A stretch of DNA of 6,058 nucleotides from Lachnospiraceae bacterium UBA7093. GTDB taxonomy: Bacteria; Bacillota; Clostridia; Lachnospirales; Lachnospiraceae. Positions 5,921-6,058 of this stretch are shown here, one piece after another. Each line of letters opens with the position of its first letter. The first letter of the stretch is position 1. The stretch spans positions 1 to 6,058 of the forward strand of contig DKYT01000057.1 in the NCBI GenBank assembly GCA_002492465.1, read 5' to 3'. Both the position numbers and the translations under genes were made by a program. Under the pieces are notes generated by a model, which ran no database searches, was not told the DNA's origin, and was given only the letters and a program-made list of their open reading frames with translations.

Positions 5921-6058
5921 ATGGTTTCAGGTCTGACCTCGAAATCAGATTTCACTAACGGAATGGGAAAAACACCTAAAATTTTACGGGTCGGAGTCTG
6001 GCGGCATCCGTGCCGCAGACTCCTGATTTCGCCGTCCGTGGTAATGTCATTAAGTTAA
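5921..6058 (+). CDS. Small 45-residue ORF at the right edge, doubtful
   Basis: An ATG at 5921 opens a 45-codon frame that closes with TAA exactly at the last base. The translation begins MVSGLTSKSDFTNGMGK, contains a basic RRLLISP part and ends VVMSLS. There is no clear Shine-Dalgarno site, and the frame is made up almost wholly of palindromes (5929-5953, 5977-5986, 5993-6023) and the terminal repeat. It is therefore more likely a chance reading of repeat DNA that gets annotated as a hypothetical protein than a real gene. I do not assign a function. Confidence 0.2.
   Translation: MVSGLTSKSDFTNGMGKTPKILRVGVWRHPCRRLLISPSVVMSLS
5929..5953. repeat. Two adjacent perfect palindromes
   Basis: AGGTCTGACCT (5929-5939) is a 5-1-5 inverted repeat. 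One base later GAAATCAGATTTC (5941-5953) is a 6-1-6 inverted repeat. Their centres are 13 bp apart. They could be binding sites for a dimeric protein or part of the subterminal structure of a mobile repeat. A further 10-bp palindrome, TAAAATTTTA, follows at 5977-5986. Confidence 0.6.
5993..6023. repeat. Strong hairpin with a single-base bulge near the right edge
   Basis: GGAGTCTG-G-CGGCA (5993-6006) pairs with TGCCGCAGACTCC (6011-6023). This is a 13-bp stem with only G6001 unpaired and a TCCG loop. No T run follows on either strand, so it is not a standard terminator. It ends 15 bp before the terminal repeat. Bulged hairpins of this kind are known in subterminal regions of some insertion sequences and in REP elements; the assignment here is open. 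Confidence 0.7.
6039..6058 (+). repeat. Right copy of the 20-bp terminal inverted repeat
   Basis: This plus-strand copy ending in GGTAATGTCATTAAGTTAA is identical over 20 bp to the minus strand of 2-21. It reaches the final base of the window, so its true length is unknown. Together the copies frame the whole cluster in inverted orientation, with the repeated sequence running outward. Confidence 0.75.

Noticed and set aside
1..6058. CRISPR array, tRNA or rRNA gene, or toxin-antitoxin pair
   Set aside because: No regularly spaced direct repeats, no tRNA-like cloverleaf or rRNA segment was recognised, and the XRE protein has a large beta domain and no toxin partner.

Overview
The window holds one compact gene cluster that reads entirely on the + strand. 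Gene content, Shine-Dalgarno sites of the AGGAGG type, moderate GC and the protein families point to a clostridial Firmicute, most likely a Lachnospiraceae-like gut anaerobe. That placement is inference; there is no rRNA or other taxonomic marker.

Layout: (1) 1-217 is an outer flank without a convincing gene. It begins with a repeat whose inverted copy closes the window. (2) 218-1002 is a TetR-family regulator gene with a good sigma-A-type promoter, a palindromic operator just downstream of the -10, and an intrinsic terminator. (3) 1003-1164 is a regulatory leader with a second operator-like site against a -35 box, a small hairpin, and a second promoter. (4) 1165-5849 is a tight four-gene operon: an XRE-type DNA-binding domain fused to a DUF4097-like beta-strand domain; a CPBP-family (CAAX/Abi) membrane protease; a large two-module FtsX/MacB-type permease; and its ABC ATPase. 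Gaps are 3-4 bp, and the protease and permease genes overlap. (5) 5850-6058 is a palindrome-rich tail with a 45-codon ORF of doubtful reality, ending in the inverted copy of the left-edge repeat.

How it may work together (inference): the TetR protein would repress itself through 252-262 and the operon through the related site at 1019-1030. The XRE/DUF4097 protein would add a second input. The MacB/LolD-class transporter plus CPBP protease resembles modules that export peptides or lipophilic compounds, or that protect the envelope from them, with self-immunity or antimicrobial peptide resistance as a plausible role. No substrate gene (precursor peptide, modifying enzyme) is visible.

The 20-bp inverted repeats (2-21 and 6039-6058) sit at the very edges and run outward. 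The simplest reading is that the cluster lies between two inverted copies of an insertion sequence, or that this is a complete draft contig ended by a multicopy repeat. A transposon-like unit with short terminal inverted repeats and no transposase is less likely but possible.
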